Origin: Streptococcus cuniculi
GTDB taxonomy: Bacteria > Bacillota > Bacilli > Lactobacillales > Streptococcaceae
NCBI RefSeq assembly: GCF_001921845.1
Contig: NZ_MSJM01000006.1
Location: forward strand, 118,606-182,605
Reading direction: 5' to 3'
DNA length: 64,000 nucleotides
The notes under the pieces are model-generated. The model did not search any database and was not told the DNA's origin. It saw only the letters and a list, made by a program, of their open reading frames with translations. Shown piece after piece: positions 53,518-63,892 of this stretch; position 1 is the first letter of the stretch; every line of letters begins with the position of its first letter. A program made the translations under genes and the position numbers.

Positions 53518-54237
53518 ATGGCGAAAAAGAAATTACCAGTCAAGGGAAAAATGATTGGGGAAGTCGCAAAGATTTTTGATGTGATTCCAGATACAACACG
53601 GGTGATTGGTGAGGCAGTTCATGCGGTTGTTCCGCTGGTGGATAAGGTCTTGGAGCAGAATTACCAGAAGAAAAATCGTCTCGTGCGCCTGCCCAATATG
53701 GTGGACATGGACATCGCAGAAGCCCAGAACCATCTGGAGGAGCTAGGCTTTGTGGTCACACGGATTCTTGCCAAGCCCCATCAGCGCTATGCCAACAAGC
53801 AGGCGGGCGAAGTGGTGGCAATGGTTCCTAAATCAGGCAATCTGGAGCCAGGAACTCTGGTCAAACTCTACTATGTGACCCCAGAGGTGATTGTGGCGAG
53901 TGATGTCACCATTTCCCTGCCAAATCTAGTCGGGCTTCCCTTGGAAGAAGCGCAAGAACATTTAAAAGCGCTAGGGTTAAAGCCGGTTGCGCTTGCCGTA
54001 CAGGGAAAAGCTAGGTATGCGCATCAGCAGGTCAATACTGTCCTTGACATGTATCCTAAACCGAATGTCCTGCTATCAGCTGTCCCCAAGGGCAGTTTTG
54101 TCAAATTGCACTATCTGACAGGGTCAGGATTGGCAGACAGTCGCATCAAGGCTCAACAAGCACGGGCTAAAAAACTTGAAGTACCCGCCTTTGTCCAACA
54201 AGTTCCGAAACTCTTTCCGTTCAAGAAGAGAAAATAA
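53518..54237 (+). CDS. Two-repeat PASTA-domain protein
   Basis: A 239-residue protein with two PASTA-like repeats, at about 58-127 (LPNMVDMDIAEAQNHLEELGF) and about 138-206 (LPNLVGLPLEEAQEHLKALGL), and a Lys-rich tail. The N-terminal 55 residues are weakly hydrophobic without a clear signal peptide. It shares domain type and the ligand-facing KPxxRYAxK pattern with the preceding protein. Location is uncertain: the sequence shows no obvious export signal, yet the fold normally works outside the cell. Confidence 0.8.
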   Translation: MAKKKLPVKGKMIGEVAKIFDVIPDTTRVIGEAVHAVVPLVDKVLEQNYQKKNRLVRLPNMVDMDIAEAQNHLEELGFVVTRILAKPHQRYANKQAGEVVAMVPKSGNLEPGTLVKLYYVTPEVIVASDVTISLPNLVGLPLEEAQEHLKALGLKPVALAVQGKARYAHQQVNTVLDMYPKPNVLLSAVPKGSFVKLHYLTGSGLADSRIKAQQARAKKLEVPAFVQQVPKLFPFKKRK

Positions 54238-54303
54238 GGGTAACTCTTGACAATTTGGTGAGATTAGGGCAGGATAGAAGTAGAAAAGCCAAAGGAGGCT
54301 ATC

Positions 54304-54837
54304 ATGAAAAAGAAATTGTTCCCTATTTTAGTTGGTCTGTTGACAGTAACAGCTTTAACAGCTTGTTCAACGAATAAGGCTACAGAAAGCGATAGCTCGT
54401 CATCTTCTATGACAGCAGAATCGTCTAAGGTAGAAGAATCAACATCAACCAGTTCTTCATCTGAAACGAAAACCTTGAAAGAATCCACCATCGTTTATCT
54501 TTCAGATCAAGAAATCGAGGCCGTTCAAACCTTGGGCGATGTGAAGACAGCCTTTAAATCCTTAACAGACGCCTATGTGGCTGACTTTGATGAATTGATT
54601 GCTCAATTACCAGAAGCAGGCAAGAAGACACTTGCGCCGTTTCGTGAGCAATTGACACAAATCTTGGACAAACAGCAAGAAACTATTGCGACTCAATTTG
54701 CGAGCCATGGTGACGACAGTGCTGTAATTTCAGAAGCAGACCGTGAAAATATTATTTCTGGTTTAAAAGTAGCTCGCGACCAATTAAAACAAGCAATGGC
54801 AACAGCTAGAGAACAGGTTCAGCCTATGCTAAAATAA
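54304..54837 (+). CDS. Predicted lipoprotein, unknown function
   Basis: A 177-residue protein with a lipoprotein signal ending TALTAC (Cys21), then a Ser/Thr-rich linker (about 25-60), then a helical domain with many Gln, Glu and Lys that may form a helical bundle (about 62-177). I recognise no family. An AAGGAGG ribosome site lies upstream. It follows the PASTA pair and has its own terminator; a cell-envelope role is likely but not specified by the sequence. Confidence 0.8.
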   Translation: MKKKLFPILVGLLTVTALTACSTNKATESDSSSSSMTAESSKVEESTSTSSSSETKTLKESTIVYLSDQEIEAVQTLGDVKTAFKSLTDAYVADFDELIAQLPEAGKKTLAPFREQLTQILDKQQETIATQFASHGDDSAVISEADRENIISGLKVARDQLKQAMATAREQVQPMLK

Positions 54838-54860
54838 GCGTTAACTATTATAGACAGACT

Positions 54861-54905
54861 GAAGAAGTAGGTTGAGAAATCCCTTTCTCGGTCTTCTTTT
54901 TTTGA
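54861..54905 (+). terminator. Terminator after the lipoprotein gene
   Basis: Outer GAAGA/TCTTC and inner GAGAAA/TTTCTC stems, followed by TTTTTTT. Confidence 0.8.
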
Positions 54906-54954
54906 AGAAAAGGCAGTTTGAAAGCAAAGATTATTTCCAAATATTCTGAAAATT

Positions 54955-54963
54955 TGCTATAAT
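54955..54963 (+). promoter_or_regulatory. Extended -10 promoter of dapH
   Basis: TGC followed by TATAAT (54958-54963); no good -35. The ATG at 55000 follows after GGAG. Confidence 0.65.
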
Positions 54964-54999
54964 AGGAAGCGGATTATTTATTTGAGAAATGGAGATGTT

Positions 55000-55698
55000 A
55001 TGACAGCGACAAAAATGAACGCCCAAGAGATTATTCAATTTATTGCCCAAGCAGAGAAAAAGACCACCGTCAAGGTGACCTTTGAGGGGGAATTAGCAGC
55101 TGCTGTTCCTGAAACGGTAGTCAAACTCGGCAATGTCCTTTTCGGTGATTGGAAAGATATTGCGCCGCTTCTTGCTAACTTGACAGAAAACAAAGATTAT
55201 GTAGTAGAGCAAGATGCGCGGAATTCGGCGGTGCCATTGCTCGATAAACGCTCGATAAATGCCCGCATTGAGCCGGGTGCCATTATCCGTGACCAAGTAA
55301 CCATTGGAGACAATGCTGTGATCATGATGGGAGCGGTCATCAATATCGGTGCGGAAATCGGCGAGGGAACCATGATTGACATGGGTGCTATTCTCGGAGG
55401 CCGTGCAACTGTTGGGAAAAATAGCCACATCGGTGCGGGTGCTGTCTTGGCTGGTGTGATTGAGCCTGCGAGCGCAGAGCCTGTTCGTGTAGGAGATAAT
55501 GTCCTAGTCGGTGCCAATGCTGTTGTTATCGAAGGGGTGCAGATTGGTAGTGGTTCAGTTGTCGCTGCAGGTGCCATCGTGACCCAAGATGTTCCTGAAA
55601 ATGTCGTCGTTGCAGGAGTTCCTGCTCGTGTGATAAAGGAAATCGATGCCCAAACCCAACAAAAAACAGCCTTAGAAGATGCACTTCGAACACTCTAG
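55000..55698 (+). CDS. dapH: Tetrahydrodipicolinate N-acetyltransferase
   Basis: Left-handed beta-helix acetyltransferase of 232 residues in lysine/diaminopimelate synthesis, acetylating 2,3,4,5-tetrahydrodipicolinate. Hexapeptide repeats (about 90-200; [31 protein letters not shown]) form the helix. The start at 55000 follows GGAG and gives the usual length; an in-frame ATG 18 bases upstream is less well placed. It is 9 bases before the deacetylase that completes this branch. The lysine also supplies the peptidoglycan cross-link of streptococci. Confidence 0.95.
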   Translation: MTATKMNAQEIIQFIAQAEKKTTVKVTFEGELAAAVPETVVKLGNVLFGDWKDIAPLLANLTENKDYVVEQDARNSAVPLLDKRSINARIEPGAIIRDQVTIGDNAVIMMGAVINIGAEIGEGTMIDMGAILGGRATVGKNSHIGAGAVLAGVIEPASAEPVRVGDNVLVGANAVVIEGVQIGSGSVVAAGAIVTQDVPENVVVAGVPARVIKEIDAQTQQKTALEDALRTL

Positions 55699-55707
55699 GA
55701 GATAGCG

Positions 55708-56838
55708 ATGCTTGATTTAATTGCGACACGGCGCGCCTTGCACCAAATTCCCGAACTCGGAATGGAAGAGTTCAAGACCCATGCCTTTCTAATGGAGACG
55801 CTTGATGCTCTGTTAACAGATTGCTCCTTTGCCCAGGTTCGGACTTGGGAGACAGGGATTCTGGTCTATCTGACGGGAACGGAAGGGGAAAAAACGATTG
55901 GCTGGCGGACAGATATTGATGGGCTGCCTATTGTCGAAGAGACAGGACTTGATTTTGCCTCTACCCATGCAGATCGTATGCATGCCTGTGGTCATGACTT
56001 TCATATGACCATTGCCCTCGGTCTTTTGGAGCAGATGATTGCCAAACAACCGCGCCATAACCTACTCTTTTTGTTCCAGCCAGCCGAGGAAAATCTGGCA
56101 GGTGGGATGCTCATGTATGAGGCAGGAGCCTTTGGAGACTGGTTGCCAGATGAATTTTATGGCTTACATGTGCGCCCTGATTTGAAAGTGGGACAGATTG
56201 CGACCAACCGTGGGACTCTATTTGCAGGAACCTGTGAAGTCAAGATTCGGTTTATCGGGCGCGGTGGTCATGCAGCCTTTCCGCATACGGCAAATGATGC
56301 CTTGGTGGCTGCGAGCTATTTTATTACCCAAGTGCAATCCGTTGTCAGCCGCAATGTCGATCCGATTGAGGGGGCGGTCGTGACCTTTGGTTCTATGCAT
56401 GCGGGTACGACCAATAATGTCATCGCCGAAACAGCCTTCTTGCATGGGACGATTCGTTCCTTGACCCAAGACATGAGCCTCTTGGTTCAAAAACGGGTCC
56501 GCGAAGTGGCACAAGGTATTGCTGCCTCTTTTGGCCTTGAGGTGGAGATTGAACTGAACCAAGGTGGGTATCTGCCTGTGGAAAACAATCCCCAATTAGC
56601 AGATGAGCTGATGACTTATTTTGAGGCGCTGCCTGATGTAGAGGTGATGGACTGTCCCCCTGCCATGACTGGAGAGGATTTTGGCTATCTGCTTAGCAAG
56701 GTGCCCGGTGTCATGTTCTGGCTCGGTGTGGATACGCCTTATCCCCTACACAATCCCCGTCTAAATCCCAAAGAGGAGGCTATCCCATTTGCGGTGGAGC
56801 ACTTGGCAGAATTTTTGCGCCACAAAGCAGCAGAGTGA
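55708..56838 (+). CDS. dapL: N-acetyldiaminopimelate deacetylase (M20 family)
   Basis: Metal-dependent amidohydrolase of 376 residues. HACGHDFHM and PAEENLAGG hold metal and catalytic residues; RGGHAAFPH is in the dimerisation domain; TGEDFGYL is the C-terminal metal site. It removes acetyl from N-acetyl-LL-diaminopimelate. It follows dapH directly. The symbol dapL is used for this activity in some streptococcal annotations and for an aminotransferase elsewhere. Confidence 0.93.
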   Translation: MLDLIATRRALHQIPELGMEEFKTHAFLMETLDALLTDCSFAQVRTWETGILVYLTGTEGEKTIGWRTDIDGLPIVEETGLDFASTHADRMHACGHDFHMTIALGLLEQMIAKQPRHNLLFLFQPAEENLAGGMLMYEAGAFGDWLPDEFYGLHVRPDLKVGQIATNRGTLFAGTCEVKIRFIGRGGHAAFPHTANDALVAASYFITQVQSVVSRNVDPIEGAVVTFGSMHAGTTNNVIAETAFLHGTIRSLTQDMSLLVQKRVREVAQGIAASFGLEVEIELNQGGYLPVENNPQLADELMTYFEALPDVEVMDCPPAMTGEDFGYLLSKVPGVMFWLGVDTPYPLHNPRLNPKEEAIPFAVEHLAEFLRHKAAE

Positions 56839-56910
56839 TGAAGCAGTTGAACCAATCCGTGACCATTCGTCTCTGGGATTGGTTTTTATCGTTAGGAAAG
56901 GGAAGTGCAG

Positions 56911-57450
56911 ATGGAAAAATCACGCATTCGAAAAAGCATGTTAGCTCGATTAAAAGGCTTGTCGGTAGAGGAGCGAGAAGTTTGGAGTGTATGGGCCTGT
57001 CAAGTCATTTGTCAGCAGGAGGCTTATCAGAGAGCCAGCACAATTGCGACCTTTTTGTCCATGCCCCATGAAGTGGATACGTCTTATTTGATTGCGCAGG
57101 CCAAGCAGGACGGGAAGCAGGTAGTAGTCCCTAAAGTCTACGGGAAGGGACGTATGGTCTTTGTGCCTTATGATGCGAACGACTTGGCGTTAAGCACGTT
57201 TGGTGTCTGGGAACCGCGGTCTGATGAGGTTATTGATCCGTCAGAGATTGATATCATCCATGTACCAGGGCTTGCCTGGAATGAGGCGGGCTATCGGATT
57301 GGCTACGGCGGTGGCTTTTATGATCGCTATCTGCTAGACTATCAAGGAATGACAGTCAGCACCATCTGTGATTTTCAGCGCTATGAGTTTAGCGAGGAAG
57401 AGTTCGACCAAGCAGTGAGAGAGGTAGTATGCTATGAAACAACTGATTGA
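56911..57450 (+). CDS. 5-formyltetrahydrofolate cyclo-ligase
   Basis: ATP-dependent enzyme of 179 residues that returns 5-formyltetrahydrofolate to the methenyl form. The C-terminal GYGGGFYDRYL motif is diagnostic, and the N-terminal RIRKSMLARLKGL holds the nucleotide-binding basic residues. ATG at 56911 after AGGAAAGGGA is preferred; a GTG six bases upstream is possible. It overlaps the rhomboid gene by 17 bases. Confidence 0.93.
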   Translation: MEKSRIRKSMLARLKGLSVEEREVWSVWACQVICQQEAYQRASTIATFLSMPHEVDTSYLIAQAKQDGKQVVVPKVYGKGRMVFVPYDANDLALSTFGVWEPRSDEVIDPSEIDIIHVPGLAWNEAGYRIGYGGGFYDRYLLDYQGMTVSTICDFQRYEFSEEEFDQAVREVVCYETTD

Positions 57451-58111
57451 TAAACGTTATCCCGTAACCAATGCCCTGTTGCTGGTGACGACGCTGGTCT
57501 TTTTAGCCATGCAAGTGTTGCGCTTTGGACAGGCAACGACCGCACAGACCATCTATGAATTTGGAGGAATGTATGGATTGGTCGTGAAGATTGATCCGAC
57601 CCAGTTGTGGCGATTGATTTCGCCCATCTTTGTGCATATTGGCTGGGAACATTTTCTCTTTAACAGCATGACACTCTATGTTTTCGGCTATCAATTGGAA
57701 GCCATCTTTGGCTCAAAGCGCTTTTTCCTCCTCTATTTCCTTGCAGGTATCATGGGAAATATCTTTATCTTATGGCTCACACCAACTGCGGTGGCAGCAG
57801 GGGCATCGACCTCCTTGTTCGGTCTTTTTGGAGCCATGGTTGTTCTGCGCTATTACAGTCGCAATCCCTATCTACAACTCTTGGGACAGCGCTATATTGC
57901 CCTTCTTCTCATCAATCTGGTCTTGGGTTTGTTTAATCCTGAAATCAGCCTAGCAGGCCATATTGGCGGTGTTGTTGGTGGTGCCTTGGCAGGAATCTTT
58001 TTACCAACCCTGCAAGAAAAATATCTCTTTACGATTAAGCAAAAGCGTCTTGCACTTCTCCTCTATCTAGTGTTGGCATTTGGCTTGGTCTTGATGAGTT
58101 TCAGTCTTTAA
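57434..58111 (+). CDS. Rhomboid family intramembrane serine protease
   Basis: Membrane protease of 225 residues with six to seven transmembrane segments. The catalytic pair is Ser125 (GASTSLFG) and His176 (LAGHIGG). The usual Gly after the catalytic Ser is Thr here. The His-containing loop WEHFLFNSMTLYVFG is also conserved. It cleaves within membrane-spanning helices; substrates are unknown. Overlap with the cyclo-ligase gene implies co-expression. A bidirectional terminator follows. Confidence 0.93.
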   Translation: MKQLIDKRYPVTNALLLVTTLVFLAMQVLRFGQATTAQTIYEFGGMYGLVVKIDPTQLWRLISPIFVHIGWEHFLFNSMTLYVFGYQLEAIFGSKRFFLLYFLAGIMGNIFILWLTPTAVAAGASTSLFGLFGAMVVLRYYSRNPYLQLLGQRYIALLLINLVLGLFNPEISLAGHIGGVVGGALAGIFLPTLQEKYLFTIKQKRLALLLYLVLAFGLVLMSFSL

Positions 58112-58119
58112 TCCATAAA

Positions 58120-58167
58120 AAAACACGAATCGTTTCCGCAATTACTGCTAGAGAGAATTCGTGTTTT
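58120..58167. terminator. Bidirectional terminator between the rhomboid gene and galU
   Basis: AAAACACGAAT (58120-58130) pairs with ATTCGTGTTTT (58157-58167), with a 26-base loop and A/T-rich flanks. Confidence 0.8.
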
Positions 58168-58179
58168 CTTTATTCTTTA

Positions 58180-59079
58180 TTATTTTTTATCTTCTAATTT
58201 TTTGCCAAGTTCGATGAGGTATTGCTTGAGGTCGTCTTTGACTTGTGGATGTTGCAATGCGTAGTCAATCGAGGTTTTCATGAAACCAAATTTATCTCCA
58301 ACGTCGTAACGGTTGCCCTTAAATTCGCGGGCAAATACGCGTTGGGTTTTGTTGAGCGTGTCAATGGCATCTGTCAACTGAATTTCATTTCCTGCTCCTG
58401 GTGCTTGATTTTCCAAAATATCAAAGATTTCTGGAGTAAGGAGGTAGCGGCCGATGATGGCGAGGTCAGATGGTGCGTCTTCAGGCGCAGGTTTTTCTAC
58501 AAAAGTATTGACACTATAAAGGCCGTTGATACCCTCGCCCTGCGGCGCAATAACACCGTAAGAAGAGACTTCCTCATGAGGGACAGGCATGACCGCAATC
58601 GTAGAAGCATGGGTCTTTTCATAGTCGTTCATCAATTGCTTGGTGAGCGGGGTCGCTGTTTTATTGGTAATGTCCATCAAGTCATCCCCTAACATGACAA
58701 CGAAGGGCTCATTTCCGACAAAGGCCTTGGCCTGTAAAACGGCATCTCCCAAACCACGTGGATGACTTTGGCGGATGAAATGCAAGCGAATGCCTGTTGT
58801 TTCATCAACCAATTTAAGAAGGTCATTTTTTCCTTTTTCTTTCAGATTGTATTCTAATTCAAAGTTGGAATCAAAGTGGTCTTCAATGGAGCGTTTTGAT
58901 TTTCCGGTGACCACTAGGATGTCTTCAATTCCTGAAGCGAGCGCTTCTTCTACAATGAACTGAATGGTTGGTTTGTCTACAATCGGCAACATTTCTTTTG
59001 CCAAGGCTTTGGTAGCAGGAAGGAAACGCGTTCCCAGACCCGCTGCTGGAATCACGGCTTTTCTAACTTTTTTAATCAT
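58180..59079 (-). CDS. galU: UTP-glucose-1-phosphate uridylyltransferase
   Basis: Cytoplasmic enzyme of 299 residues making UDP-glucose for capsule, glycolipid and Leloir metabolism. The N-terminal nucleotide motif [25 protein letters not shown], and the EKP stretch near the sugar site are present. The start at 59079 has AAGGAG 7 bases upstream; an upstream in-frame ATG lacks this spacing. It lies 11 bases after gpsA on the minus strand, the same pair as in pneumococcus. Confidence 0.97.
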   Translation of the reverse strand: MIKKVRKAVIPAAGLGTRFLPATKALAKEMLPIVDKPTIQFIVEEALASGIEDILVVTGKSKRSIEDHFDSNFELEYNLKEKGKNDLLKLVDETTGIRLHFIRQSHPRGLGDAVLQAKAFVGNEPFVVMLGDDLMDITNKTATPLTKQLMNDYEKTHASTIAVMPVPHEEVSSYGVIAPQGEGINGLYSVNTFVEKPAPEDAPSDLAIIGRYLLTPEIFDILENQAPGAGNEIQLTDAIDTLNKTQRVFAREFKGNRYDVGDKFGFMKTSIDYALQHPQVKDDLKQYLIELGKKLEDKK

Positions 59080-59090
59080 GTTCTTCTCCT

Positions 59091-60107
59091 TTATGACCAT
59101 TCATTTTCCTGACGGAATTCGCTAGACATGATATGTTTGATGGCTTCTTCGATACTAGCCCCTTGGTAGATGACGCTGTAAATGGCTTGGGTAATCGGCA
59201 TGTAGACACCGAGTTCTTGGGCGAGCTCGTATGCAACCTTTGTCGTAGAAATCCCTTCGATGACCATACCCATGTTTCGTTCGATGTCTTCTAACTTTTC
59301 ACCGCGTCCGAGCTGATCGCCTGCCCGCCAGTTCCGTGAATGGACAGAGGTTCCCGTCACGATGAGATCACCGACCCCAGACAGACCGCTATAGGTAAGA
59401 GGATTAGCCCCCATTTCAACGCCTAGGCGGGTGATTTCGGTCAATCCACGAGCGATAATGGCTGCCTTGGCATTGTCACCATATCCAAGACCGTGCAGGG
59501 CACCTGCTCCCACTGCGATGATATTTTTAAGCGCCCCAGCTGTTTCAACCCCGATGACATCGTTATTGGTATAGAGGCGGAAGTAGTGGTTGCTAAAGAG
59601 GGTTTGGACATACTGGGCTGTTTCCATGTCCTTGGATGCCGCTGAAATGAGGGTCAAGTCTCGGATAATGGTTTCCTCCGCATGACTTGGTCCTGATACG
59701 ACGACCACCTCGCTACGAAGTGCAGCAGGGATTTCTTCTTCTAAGACGGTGGATAGACGCTTGTGGCTTTCAGGTTCTAGCCCCTTGGAAGCGTGCATGA
59801 CCACCACCTTGTGATCCAGCGTTTCAGCGACTTGCTTGGCCACCAAACGCATGACCTTGGTCGGTACGACCAAGAGGACAGCATCTACCCCGTCGAGGGC
59901 TTCGCTTAATTCCTTGTAAGCCTTGATGGCAGGGTCTAGGACGATGTCTTTGAAATAGCGTTTGTTGGTGTGGAATTGGTTGATTTCATCGATTTGCTCC
60001 GGGACATTTCCCCAGATTCGCACTTCGTGACCATTGTCATTGAGGACCTGTGACAGGGCTGTTCCCCATGATCCTGGGCCGAGAACGGCGATTTTTTGTT
60101 TGTTCAT
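59091..60107 (-). CDS. gpsA: NAD(P)-dependent glycerol-3-phosphate dehydrogenase
   Basis: Cytoplasmic enzyme of 338 residues that reduces dihydroxyacetone phosphate to sn-glycerol 3-phosphate for phospholipids. The N-terminal Rossmann motif [20 protein letters not shown], and the catalytic-lysine stretch [13 protein letters not shown] are present. A GAGAGGAAG ribosome site precedes the ATG. The gene heads the gpsA-galU unit. Confidence 0.97.
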   Translation of the reverse strand: MNKQKIAVLGPGSWGTALSQVLNDNGHEVRIWGNVPEQIDEINQFHTNKRYFKDIVLDPAIKAYKELSEALDGVDAVLLVVPTKVMRLVAKQVAETLDHKVVVMHASKGLEPESHKRLSTVLEEEIPAALRSEVVVVSGPSHAEETIIRDLTLISAASKDMETAQYVQTLFSNHYFRLYTNNDVIGVETAGALKNIIAVGAGALHGLGYGDNAKAAIIARGLTEITRLGVEMGANPLTYSGLSGVGDLIVTGTSVHSRNWRAGDQLGRGEKLEDIERNMGMVIEGISTTKVAYELAQELGVYMPITQAIYSVIYQGASIEEAIKHIMSSEFRQENEWS

Positions 60108-60249
60108 ATTACTTCCTCTCTTTGGGACTAATCAGTATCTCCATTTTATCATATTTATGAAAAATTTGCATGAGGCATTCGGTTTCTAGTGAGCAAAAAG
60201 GATTGAAAACTCGCCTCAAATATGATACCATGAGGGGTATTATTCATTG

Positions 60250-60354
60250 TATAGTGAATTGAATAAAGATTAGGACATCGTTCAGTTGCTTTGATGAACG
60301 TCGGTTCTATCAGCGGCTCCTTGCCTTGTCCTATTCCTTGTTCAATCCCCTATA
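60250..60354. repeat. 105-bp MITE, family 2, copy B
   Basis: It runs from TATAGTGAATTGAATAAAG to a right end that reads TATAGGGGATTGAACAAGG on the other strand. The whole element is alike to 15441-15545 in the same orientation. It ends 12 bases before the ABC exporter start codon, so it fills the leader of that gene. Confidence 0.85.
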
Positions 60355-60366
60355 AAAGGAGACGAT

Positions 60367-62076
60367 ATGTTAATCAAAGCGATTATGAAATACAAATGGT
60401 ATGCTTTAGGCTCCATGTGTATGGTCATTTTATATGTTAGTAGTAGCTTGTTGCAGCCTCGTTTTTTACAAAGTGTCTTAGCGGCTGTAGCAGAAAACAA
60501 TCAAGCAGGCATCTATCAGCTTGGCGGCTGGTTGCTAGGGATTGCGGGCGTGGGTCTGCTTGCAGGAGCCATCAATACGGTTCTTGCAGCCTACATTGCC
60601 CAGTCTGTGTCAGCGGATTTGCGAGAGAATATGTTCAAAAAAATCCAGACCTTTTCCTATGCCAATATCGAGGAATTTAATGCAGGAAATCTGGTTGTGC
60701 GCATGACTAATGACATTTCTCAGGTGCAAAATTTGCTCATGATGTCCTTTCAGGTCTTGCTTCGTTTGCCCTTGATGTTTACAGGGGGCGTTGTCTTTGC
60801 CATCATGACCATGCCTTCCTTGTGGTGGATTGTGCTGTTGATGATTGTCTTGATTGGTGCTACCATGGCGGTCATCATGGGGATTATGGGGCCTCGTTTC
60901 GGGCGCTTCCAGCAACTGGTCGACAAGATTAATGCCATTGCCAAGGAAAATCTCCGCGGTGTACGGGTGGTCAAATCCTTTGTGCAGGAGAAAAATCAGG
61001 CGGAAAAATTTGAAAAAGTCTCGGATGACTTGCTGGATTTGAACCTCTTTATTGGGCGTGGTTTTTCCTTTTTAGAACCCGTGTTTATCCTGATTTCCTA
61101 CCTTGCCATCTATGCGGCTATTTACTCGGTATATGGCATGTTGGGTCACAATCCAGAAGCAATTAATAAACTAGCTTCTTTTAATACCTATCTAATCCAG
61201 ATTATGTTTGCGATTATCATGGTTGGCTTTATGGGAAGCAATGCCAGCCGTGCTATGATTTCTATCCGCCGGATCAATGAAGTCCTCACAACAGAGCCAG
61301 CCTTGGCTTATCAAGATGTGCCAGACCAAGAATTGACAGGAACGATTCGATTTGACCATGTGACCTTCACCTATCCAAAAGATGAGCAACCGACCTTGAA
61401 AGACATTAGTTTTGAGATTGCTGCAGGTCAAATGGTTGGTGTGGTTGGGGCAACAGGTGCTGGAAAATCCACTCTTGCACAGTTGATTCCACGGCTGTTT
61501 GATCCTCAAGAAGGGCGGATTGAAATTGGCGGTGTGGACATTAAGACGGTCAGTCAGTCCACTCTACGTCAGACCGTGTCGATTATTTTGCAAAAGGCTA
61601 TTCTCTTTTCAGGAACCATTGCCTCCAATATTCGTCAGGGTAAGCAGAATGCAGATGATGCTGAACTAGAACGCGCTGCACGGATTGCGCAGGCCATGGA
61701 ATTTATCCACCGCATGCCAGACCGCTACCAAAGTGATGTCGAAGAACGGGGAAATAATTTCTCAGGTGGTCAGAAACAGCGGATGTCGATTGCTCGCGGT
61801 CTCGTAGCCAATCCTAAAATTTTGATTTTAGACGATTCTACATCAGCCCTTGATGCCAAGTCGGAAAAACTGGTTCAAGAAGCCTTGAATAAGGACTTGA
61901 AGGGGACAACAACCATTATCATTGCCCAGAAGATTTCTTCAGTGGTCAAGGCCGATACGATTTTGGTCTTGGATGAGGGGCGCTTGATTGGACAAGGAAC
62001 TCATAAAGAATTGGTAGCAACCAACAGCGTCTATCGGGAGATTTTTGAAACCCAGAAAGGAAAGGAGGCCGAATAG
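60367..62076 (+). CDS. Heterodimeric ABC exporter, subunit 1 (degenerate ATP site)
   Basis: Fused membrane-ATPase half-transporter of 569 residues: a six-helix exporter domain (about 1-310) and an ATPase domain (about 330-569). Walker A GATGAGKST (361-369), signature FSGGQ (465-469) and Walker B ILILDD are present, but the catalytic Glu is Asp490 (LDDST). This is the usual mark of the non-hydrolytic site in asymmetric exporters such as BmrCD or TM287/288. It starts directly before subunit 2. Related streptococcal pairs (PatAB, SatAB) export fluoroquinolones; the substrate here is unknown. Confidence 0.93.
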   Translation: MLIKAIMKYKWYALGSMCMVILYVSSSLLQPRFLQSVLAAVAENNQAGIYQLGGWLLGIAGVGLLAGAINTVLAAYIAQSVSADLRENMFKKIQTFSYANIEEFNAGNLVVRMTNDISQVQNLLMMSFQVLLRLPLMFTGGVVFAIMTMPSLWWIVLLMIVLIGATMAVIMGIMGPRFGRFQQLVDKINAIAKENLRGVRVVKSFVQEKNQAEKFEKVSDDLLDLNLFIGRGFSFLEPVFILISYLAIYAAIYSVYGMLGHNPEAINKLASFNTYLIQIMFAIIMVGFMGSNASRAMISIRRINEVLTTEPALAYQDVPDQELTGTIRFDHVTFTYPKDEQPTLKDISFEIAAGQMVGVVGATGAGKSTLAQLIPRLFDPQEGRIEIGGVDIKTVSQSTLRQTVSIILQKAILFSGTIASNIRQGKQNADDAELERAARIAQAMEFIHRMPDRYQSDVEERGNNFSGGQKQRMSIARGLVANPKILILDDSTSALDAKSEKLVQEALNKDLKGTTTIIIAQKISSVVKADTILVLDEGRLIGQGTHKELVATNSVYREIFETQKGKEAE

Positions 62077-63840
62077 ATGAAAACAGCACGGTTTTTTTGG
62101 ACCTATTTTAAACAATTCAAAGTATCCTTTGCCATTATCTTTCTAGCGATTCTCCTTTCGACCAGCATGCAGGTCATCGCTCCTGTCTATATGGGAAAAG
62201 CGGTGACAGAGTTGACCGAGTTGGCGCAGAAAATGGCAGCAGGCGATAGGATTGATGCGGGACTCTTTTTTGCCACCTTGCGGAGTTTACTGGTGGCGGT
62301 AGTTCTGATGGCAGCGAGTGCAGTGACCTACGCTCTCTTGTTTACCAGAATCATTTCCCGCTCGACCAACCAGATGCGCAAGGGCTTGTTTGGCAAGTTG
62401 GAACGTTTGACCGTCCGCTTCTTTGACCAGCATCAGGATGGGGAAATTCTGTCTCGCTTTACTTCGGATTTGGATAATATCCAAAATGCCTTTAACATGT
62501 CCTTGACGACGGTGGTGACGCAGACCGTATTGTATATTGGGATTGTCATCATGATGTTTGCCCAAAATAGCAAGATGGCCCTTGTCGTGGTAGCGACTAG
62601 TCCCCTTGCCTTTGTCTTTTTATTCTTTATTATCCGCATGTCACGGAAATACACGGATTTGCAGCAAAAAGAAGTTGGGCAGTTGAATGCTTATATGGAT
62701 GAGCATATCTCGGGCCAGAAAGCCATTATCGTTCAGGGCTTGCAGGAGCAGGTCATCGAAGGCTTTATGGAGCGTAATGCCAAGGTGCGAAAAGCTACTT
62801 TTAAGGGGCGTATTTTCTCAGGGCTGCTCTTTCCGGTGATGAATGGTTTGAGCTTGGTCAATACAGCTATCGTGATTTTTGTAGGCTCTACCATTGCCTT
62901 GTCTGATAGTCACTTGTCAACAGCAGAAGCCTTGGGCTTGGTGGTCACCTTCGTCCAATATTCGCAACAATACTACCAGCCTCTGATGCAGGTCGCATCA
63001 AGCTGGGCGGAGATGCAGTTAGCCTTTACGGGTGCGCACAGGATTCAGGAGATGTTCGATGAACCAGAGGAAATCCGTCCGCAACACGCGCCCGCCTTTA
63101 CACAATTGACAGACAAGGTTGAGATTGATCAGGTTGATTTCAGCTATGTGCCTGGAAAACCAATCTTGAAACAGGTCAGCATTACTGCACCTAAGGGGCA
63201 GATGACAGCCGTTGTCGGACCGACCGGTTCTGGAAAAACAACGATTATGAACTTGCTCAATCGTTTTTACGATGTGGACGGAGGAAGCATCCGTTTTGAC
63301 GGGACCGATATTCGGGAATTTGACCTCGATAGCCTTCGGCAAAATGTCGGGATTGTCTTGCAGGAATCTGTCCTCTTTTCAGGAACGATTCGGGATAATA
63401 TCGCCTTTGGAGCAGGCGATGTTTCGCAGGAAATGGTGGAAACCGCTGCACGGGCGACCCATATCCATGACTTTATCATGAGTCTGCCAGATGCTTATGA
63501 CACCTATGTCGATGATGAAAACAATGTCTTTTCAACAGGGCAGAAACAGCTGATTTCAATTGCGCGTACCCTGTTGACGGACCCGCAGATTTTAATCCTA
63601 GACGAAGCGACATCCAATGTGGATACCGTGACAGAAGCCAAGATTCAGTCTGCCATGGAAGCCATTGCAGCAGGCCGCACCAGCTTTGTCATTGCCCATC
63701 GCTTGAAAACCATTCTCAATGCCGACCAGATTATCGTCTTAAAAGACGGAGAAGTCATCGAGCAAGGCAGTCACCACGAACTGCTCAAACTCGGTGGATT
63801 CTACGCAGAATTGTACCATAATCAGTTTGTATTTGAATAA
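62077..63840 (+). CDS. Heterodimeric ABC exporter, subunit 2 (catalytic ATP site)
   Basis: A 587-residue half-transporter with a membrane domain (about 1-325) and an ATPase domain (about 345-587). Walker A is GPTGSGKTT and Walker B has the catalytic pair Asp509-Glu510 (LILDEATSN). Its signature motif reads FSTGQ (485-489) instead of SGGQ. In the dimer this altered signature faces the degenerate site of subunit 1, and the canonical FSGGQ of subunit 1 faces this competent site. The start codon follows the subunit 1 stop without a gap. A strong terminator follows. Confidence 0.93.
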   Translation: MKTARFFWTYFKQFKVSFAIIFLAILLSTSMQVIAPVYMGKAVTELTELAQKMAAGDRIDAGLFFATLRSLLVAVVLMAASAVTYALLFTRIISRSTNQMRKGLFGKLERLTVRFFDQHQDGEILSRFTSDLDNIQNAFNMSLTTVVTQTVLYIGIVIMMFAQNSKMALVVVATSPLAFVFLFFIIRMSRKYTDLQQKEVGQLNAYMDEHISGQKAIIVQGLQEQVIEGFMERNAKVRKATFKGRIFSGLLFPVMNGLSLVNTAIVIFVGSTIALSDSHLSTAEALGLVVTFVQYSQQYYQPLMQVASSWAEMQLAFTGAHRIQEMFDEPEEIRPQHAPAFTQLTDKVEIDQVDFSYVPGKPILKQVSITAPKGQMTAVVGPTGSGKTTIMNLLNRFYDVDGGSIRFDGTDIREFDLDSLRQNVGIVLQESVLFSGTIRDNIAFGAGDVSQEMVETAARATHIHDFIMSLPDAYDTYVDDENNVFSTGQKQLISIARTLLTDPQILILDEATSNVDTVTEAKIQSAMEAIAAGRTSFVIAHRLKTILNADQIIVLKDGEVIEQGSHHELLKLGGFYAELYHNQFVFE

Positions 63841-63843
63841 ATG

Positions 63844-63874
63844 AAAACAGCACCTCAAGTGGTGCTGTTTTGGT
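63844..63874 (+). terminator. Terminator of the ABC exporter operon
   Basis: Perfect stem AAAACAGCACC/GGTGCTGTTTT (63844-63854, 63861-63871) with a 6-base loop. Confidence 0.92.
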
Positions 63875-63892
63875 TATGTGGCTTTAAGCCCA

